Below, piece after piece: positions 60,916-64,000 of a stretch of 64,000 bases of DNA. How positions within the stretch are numbered: position 1 is the stretch's first letter; each line of letters opens with the position of its first letter. This DNA comes from Magnetospirillum sp. 64-120 (GTDB lineage Bacteria; Pseudomonadota; Alphaproteobacteria; Rhodospirillales; Magnetospirillaceae). The translations under genes were made by a program, and so were the position numbers. The stretch spans positions 1 through 64,000 of the forward strand of contig MKVK01000032.1 of NCBI GenBank assembly GCA_001898825.1. The letters are read 5' to 3'. The notes under the pieces were generated by a model. It searched no databases. It had not been told where the DNA came from and worked only from the letters and a program-made list of their open reading frames with translations.

Positions 60916-61935
60916 ATGCGAGACAGCCTGCCCACCGATCTGCCCCCCTCCACCATCGACCACCGCCGCGTCCTGGCGTGGTGGCTGCTGGGGGTGGCCG
61001 TGATGGTGGCGGTCATGGTGTCCTTGGGCGGCGTCACCCGGCTGACCGGATCGGGCCTGTCCATGGCGCAATGGAACCCGCACCACATCCTGCCGCCCAT
61101 GACCCACCAGGAATGGCAGGACGCCTTCGCCCAATACCGCCAGACCCCGGAATACCGTCTGGTCAACAATGGCATGGATCTGGCCGGCTATCAGGGCATC
61201 TTCTGGCTGGAATACATCCACCGCCTGTGGGGCCGGCTGATCGGGGTGGCCTTCGCCGTGCCTTTGGCTTTTTTCGCCTGGCGCCGCATGATCCCCACCG
61301 GCTGGGGCTGGCCGCTGGTGGGCCTGCTGGCCTTGGGCGGCGCCCAAGGCGGCCTGGGCTGGCTGATGGTGGCCAGCGGCTTGGTGGACCGCCCCGAGGT
61401 CAGCCATTTCCGGCTGGCCGCCCATCTGTTGCTGGCGCTGTTGATCCTGTCCGCCCTGATCGTCGGCGCCTGCACGCTGTTGCGGGTTCGCGTCCACCAC
61501 AACCGACTGGGCTTGCGGGTGGCGCTGGGGGTGGCGGCGCTGGCCCTTTGCACCATGGCGTGGGGCGCCCTGGTCGCCGGCCTGGATGCCGGGCGCATCC
61601 ACAATACGTTTCCGCTGATGTCGGGCGCGCTTTGGCCGGCCGAGGCCCGCGCCCCCCTGCTCAACGCGGTGGAAAGCCCGGCGGCGGTGCAATACGTGCA
61701 CAGGGTTCTGGCGCTGACCACCTGGGCCAGCCTGACCCTGCTGGCGCTATGGTCCTGGCGGTCCCAAGGCCCCCGGGCGCTGGTCCTGGCCGGGGCCTGG
61801 GCCTGGGTGCAGGCGGCCTTGGGCGTCGCCACGCTTTTGCACGGCGCCCCGGTGGCCTTGGCCGCCGCACATCAGGGGGGCGCCGTGGTGCTGTTGTCTC
61901 TGCTATGCTGGGGGCTGGCGTCGCTGCGGAGATAG
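60916..61935 (+). CDS. ctaA: Heme A synthase (CtaA/Cox15)
   Basis: A 339-residue inner-membrane protein with eight helices. It oxidises heme O to heme A for aa3-type cytochrome oxidases. The conserved signature GGVTRLTGSGLSMAQWNP, EYIHRLWGRLIG (heme-liganding His), SHFRLAAHLLLA and QYVHRVLALTTWA give the four His positions. Such long single proteins are the Cox15-like type usual in alphaproteobacteria. An M23 peptidase gene starts two bases after its stop. Confidence 0.95.
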   Translation: MRDSLPTDLPPSTIDHRRVLAWWLLGVAVMVAVMVSLGGVTRLTGSGLSMAQWNPHHILPPMTHQEWQDAFAQYRQTPEYRLVNNGMDLAGYQGIFWLEYIHRLWGRLIGVAFAVPLAFFAWRRMIPTGWGWPLVGLLALGGAQGGLGWLMVASGLVDRPEVSHFRLAAHLLLALLILSALIVGACTLLRVRVHHNRLGLRVALGVAALALCTMAWGALVAGLDAGRIHNTFPLMSGALWPAEARAPLLNAVESPAAVQYVHRVLALTTWASLTLLALWSWRSQGPRALVLAGAWAWVQAALGVATLLHGAPVALAAAHQGGAVVLLSLLCWGLASLRR

Positions 61936-61937
61936 AC

Positions 61938-62732
61938 ATGCGCCCCCTGGTTTTGCTGTTAGTTTTGGCCGCATGGCCGGCCTGGGCCATGGACTTGGCC
62001 GGACGTTTGGAACAAGGCGGGCTGGTCATGGGCCAGACCCGGCCCGGCACCCGGGTCACCCTGGACGGCCGAGACGTTCCCGTCGATTCCCAGGGCCGCT
62101 TCGTTCTGGGGTTCGGGCGCGACGCCGCCGCCACCGCGCACTTGCAGGTGGGGGAGCAGGCCCAAATCCTTCGCGTCGCCAAGCGCGATTGGCAAATCCA
62201 GCGCATTGACGGGCTGCCGCCCGCCAAGGTCACCCCCGACCCGGCGCAACTGGCCCGCATCGCCGAGGAAAACCGCCAAGTGGCCGAGGCCCGCAAGGTG
62301 ATCTCGGCCAGTCCAACCTTCCTGGAAGGGCTGGCCGCCCCCGCCGAAGGGGTGATCTCGGGGGTGTTCGGCAGTCAGCGCATGCTGAACGGCGAGGCCA
62401 GGGCACCGCATTCCGGCACCGACGTGGCGGCGCCCATCGGCGCCCCGGTGCGGGCGGTGGCCGCCGGCACCGTCACCCTGGCCCATGCCGACATGTATTT
62501 CACCGGCCAGACGGTGATGGTCGACCATGGCTTGGGGCTGCAAAGCGTCTATGCCCACCTGTCGCGCACCGACGTGCGCTTGGGCCAAAAGGTCGCCCAG
62601 GGACAGGTCATCGGCGCGGTGGGCGCCAGCGGCCGGGCCACCGGCCCACATCTGCACTGGGGCGTGTCGTGGCTGGACGTGCGGCTGGACCCCCAGACGG
62701 TGATGGCGGCGCTGCCTAACCTTCAACCTTAA
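61938..62732 (+). CDS. M23 family metallopeptidase (LytM domain)
   Basis: A 264-residue secreted protein. The signal peptide (RPLVLLLVLAAWPAWA) is followed by a charged coil region and a C-terminal LytM/peptidase M23 domain. The zinc site is complete: PHSGTDVAAP (His and Asp) and GPHLHWGV (His-x-His). It would cut peptidoglycan cross-bridges, so it can be an active enzyme rather than an EnvC-like activator. Its tail overlaps the convergent small membrane gene by 17 bp. It is likely co-transcribed with ctaA. Confidence 0.92.
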   Translation: MRPLVLLLVLAAWPAWAMDLAGRLEQGGLVMGQTRPGTRVTLDGRDVPVDSQGRFVLGFGRDAAATAHLQVGEQAQILRVAKRDWQIQRIDGLPPAKVTPDPAQLARIAEENRQVAEARKVISASPTFLEGLAAPAEGVISGVFGSQRMLNGEARAPHSGTDVAAPIGAPVRAVAAGTVTLAHADMYFTGQTVMVDHGLGLQSVYAHLSRTDVRLGQKVAQGQVIGAVGASGRATGPHLHWGVSWLDVRLDPQTVMAALPNLQP

Positions 62733-62988
62733 GACGCGACACCCGGTAAAGGGCGAAGCCCAGGGCGGGAACCACCAGCCAGGCGATGGGCAGGTCGGAC
62801 AGGCCGGTCTTGTGCTGCACCGACAGCACGACGCCGCACACCGCCAGTCCGGCGAACAGGGCGGTCAGGGTGCCGAACACCACCTTGGCCCACAGGAACC
62901 CCGCCTTGCGCAGGGCGAACGGCGCCCCGGCCAGGGCCAGGACCGCCACCACCGGAAAAGCCAGGAAATTGATCTCGGCCGCGTTCAT
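62716..62988 (-). CDS. Small membrane protein (hypothetical)
   Basis: A 90-residue protein with three hydrophobic segments (FLAFPVVAVLALAGAPFAL, VVFGTLTALFAGLAVCGVVL, IAWLVVPALGFALYRV). No family was recognised. It starts two bases after the yqhA-like gene's stop on the same strand, so the pair is probably co-transcribed. The last 17 bases lie inside the end of the M23 gene. Confidence 0.62.
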   Translation of the reverse strand: MNAAEINFLAFPVVAVLALAGAPFALRKAGFLWAKVVFGTLTALFAGLAVCGVVLSVQHKTGLSDLPIAWLVVPALGFALYRVSRLKVEG

Positions 62989-62990
62989 TC

Positions 62991-63497
62991 TCAGTGCTCC
63001 CGATGGCTGGCGAAGGCCAACTTGTCCACATAGGCCAGCAGCAGGGCCGAGACCACGAAAGTCATGTGGATGATCACCAGCCACATCAGCTTGTCGTTGG
63101 GAATGGACAGCGCGTTGACGAAGGCTTTCAGCAGGTGAATGGACGAAATGGCGACGATGGACGCCGCCACCTTGATCTTCAGGGTACCGGCATCCAGCTT
63201 GCCCAGCCACGACAGCTTGTCGCTGCCTTCCGCCACCTCGATGCGCGAGACGAAGTTTTCGTAGCCCGACAAGATCACCATGATCAGCAGGTTGCCCACC
63301 AGGGCCAGGTCGATCAGCCCCAACGCCGTCAGGATCAGGTCGGCTTCCGCCATCTGCGGCAGCAGCGGCACCAGATGGATCAGTTCCTGGAAGAACTTGA
63401 AGGCGAAGAACAGCAAGACCAGCGTCAGGCCGACATAAAGCGGCACCAGCAGCCAGCGGCTCCAGAACAGGAAGGTTTCGATGGCGCGTTCGATCAT
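62991..63497 (-). CDS. yqhA: UPF0114 / YqhA family membrane protein
   Basis: A 168-residue inner-membrane protein with four helices. [20 protein letters not shown] is the family N-terminal signature, and [20 protein letters not shown] the conserved loop. The family (TIGR00645) has no firm function. It is followed by a second small membrane protein gene. Confidence 0.9.
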   Translation of the reverse strand: MIERAIETFLFWSRWLLVPLYVGLTLVLLFFAFKFFQELIHLVPLLPQMAEADLILTALGLIDLALVGNLLIMVILSGYENFVSRIEVAEGSDKLSWLGKLDAGTLKIKVAASIVAISSIHLLKAFVNALSIPNDKLMWLVIIHMTFVVSALLLAYVDKLAFASHREH

Positions 63498-63678
63498 GGC
63501 ATGGGCTCCGTGGCGATGCCGCGTTGATTAACGCGAGGCGCCGCCCTTGACAAGGGGGGAGGCTGGGCGAAGCCAACACCACATAACGCCCTGTGGTTGT
63601 ATAAGCAAGCCCGCTTCCACGCCGCTGCCAAAAGGTATAGACTGATGCGGATAAGGCTAGAGGGGCTATCGCACGTCC

Positions 63679-64000
63679 ATGCTTGAAACCGACGCAACCC
63701 TGGGCAATACGGCCCCTGGCCCAAGCGCCCCCGGCACTTTGCCGCTTTTTGCCCAAGCCGATGGCGCGGCCCCGCCGCCGCCGGCCGCCGTCGGCACGGT
63801 CAGCAAGGTATCGGGCACGGTCACCGTCAAACATGCCGACGGCAGCCAGGAACCCCTGAAAGGCGGCGTCGCCATCAAGGTCGGCGACATCATCGACACC
63901 GGCGTCGACGGCAAGGTCGGCCTGACCTTCGACGACGGTTCGACCTTCGCCCTGGGGGCCAAGGGCCACATGAGCGTCGACGAGATGGCCCTGCCGTCGC
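63679..64000 (+). CDS. Start of a FecR-domain / retention-module surface protein (truncated by window)
   Basis: Only the first 107 residues are in the window. The N terminus LETDATLGNTAPGPSAPGTLP has no signal peptide and is rich in Pro/Ala. From about residue 40, VGTVSKVSGTVTVKHADG, then GVAIKVGDIIDTGVDGKVGL and FDDGSTFALGAKG, match the FecR-like domain seen at the start of large secreted adhesins with a retention module. Such proteins usually continue for thousands of residues with repeats and end in an RTX/type I secretion signal. No stop is reached. The ribosome site is not clear. Confidence 0.78.
   Translation, partial: MLETDATLGNTAPGPSAPGTLPLFAQADGAAPPPPAAVGTVSKVSGTVTVKHADGSQEPLKGGVAIKVGDIIDTGVDGKVGLTFDDGSTFALGAKGHMSVDEMALPS

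Overview
The window is a dense, GC-rich chromosomal segment of an alphaproteobacterium, most plausibly a Rhodospirillales member close to Magnetospirillum. This placement is an inference. It rests on the complete ethylmalonyl-CoA pathway trio (mcd, ccr, ecm), a CheZ-type phosphatase, a zeta-type (DUF1476) protein, a HrcA/CIRCE-controlled groESL operon, chemotaxis and c-di-GMP genes, heme A synthase and the codon style. No transposase, integrase, prophage gene or CRISPR array is visible, and no gene-free stretch exceeds about 260 bases, so this looks like core chromosome with some accessory genes.

Layout. 1-10 kb: an EF-G-like GTPase and the divergent ABC-F factor EttA, a glutathione S-transferase, leucyl aminopeptidase, a MarR regulator, then the leftward dnaX-ybaB-recR block with a lipoprotein. 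10-20 kb: an orphan TAXI binding protein, an unrecognised protein paired with a small cytochrome c, then hyfB-C-E-F-G-I. That operon encodes a membrane complex built like hydrogenase-4 or complex I, but its large subunit lacks the nickel-binding cysteines. 20-25 kb: ABC-2 permease, RecX, MscS channel, ArsC-like reductase and a chemoreceptor. 25-31 kb: methylsuccinyl-CoA dehydrogenase and crotonyl-CoA carboxylase/reductase (leftward) divergent from ethylmalonyl-CoA mutase (rightward). The shared promoter region carries a TTTGCA-type repeat. 31-38 kb: catalase-peroxidase KatG, a GGDEF cyclase with a receiver protein, a regulator that joins a Fur-like and an ArsR-like winged helix behind a Fur-box-like promoter, a short zeta-like protein, and an HxlR regulator divergent from a quinone oxidoreductase. 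39-46 kb: lepA, rpmB, cheZ, meaB, small genes and groESL with CIRCE. 46-50 kb: SRP RNA, FAD-linked oxidase, mogA, diheme cytochrome c, cupin and tRNA-Ala(CGC). 50-57 kb: PilZ protein, mlaA-mlaC, then an ArsR-methyltransferase fusion with metF and metH. 57-64 kb: secreted carboxylesterase, lipoprotein, PmbA, CtaA, M23 peptidase, YqhA, and the start of a probable large surface protein cut by the window edge.

How genes connect. mcd, ccr and ecm, with the distant meaB GTPase, support acetyl-CoA assimilation through C5 acyl-CoAs and depend on adenosylcobalamin. metH depends on methylcobalamin, so B12 supply underlies two pathways here. The ArsR-methyltransferase/metF/metH operon is a methionine-cycle unit. 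MlaA and MlaC point to outer-membrane lipid transport whose other subunits lie elsewhere. The most unusual items are the cysteine-less Hyf-like complex and the double winged-helix regulator.
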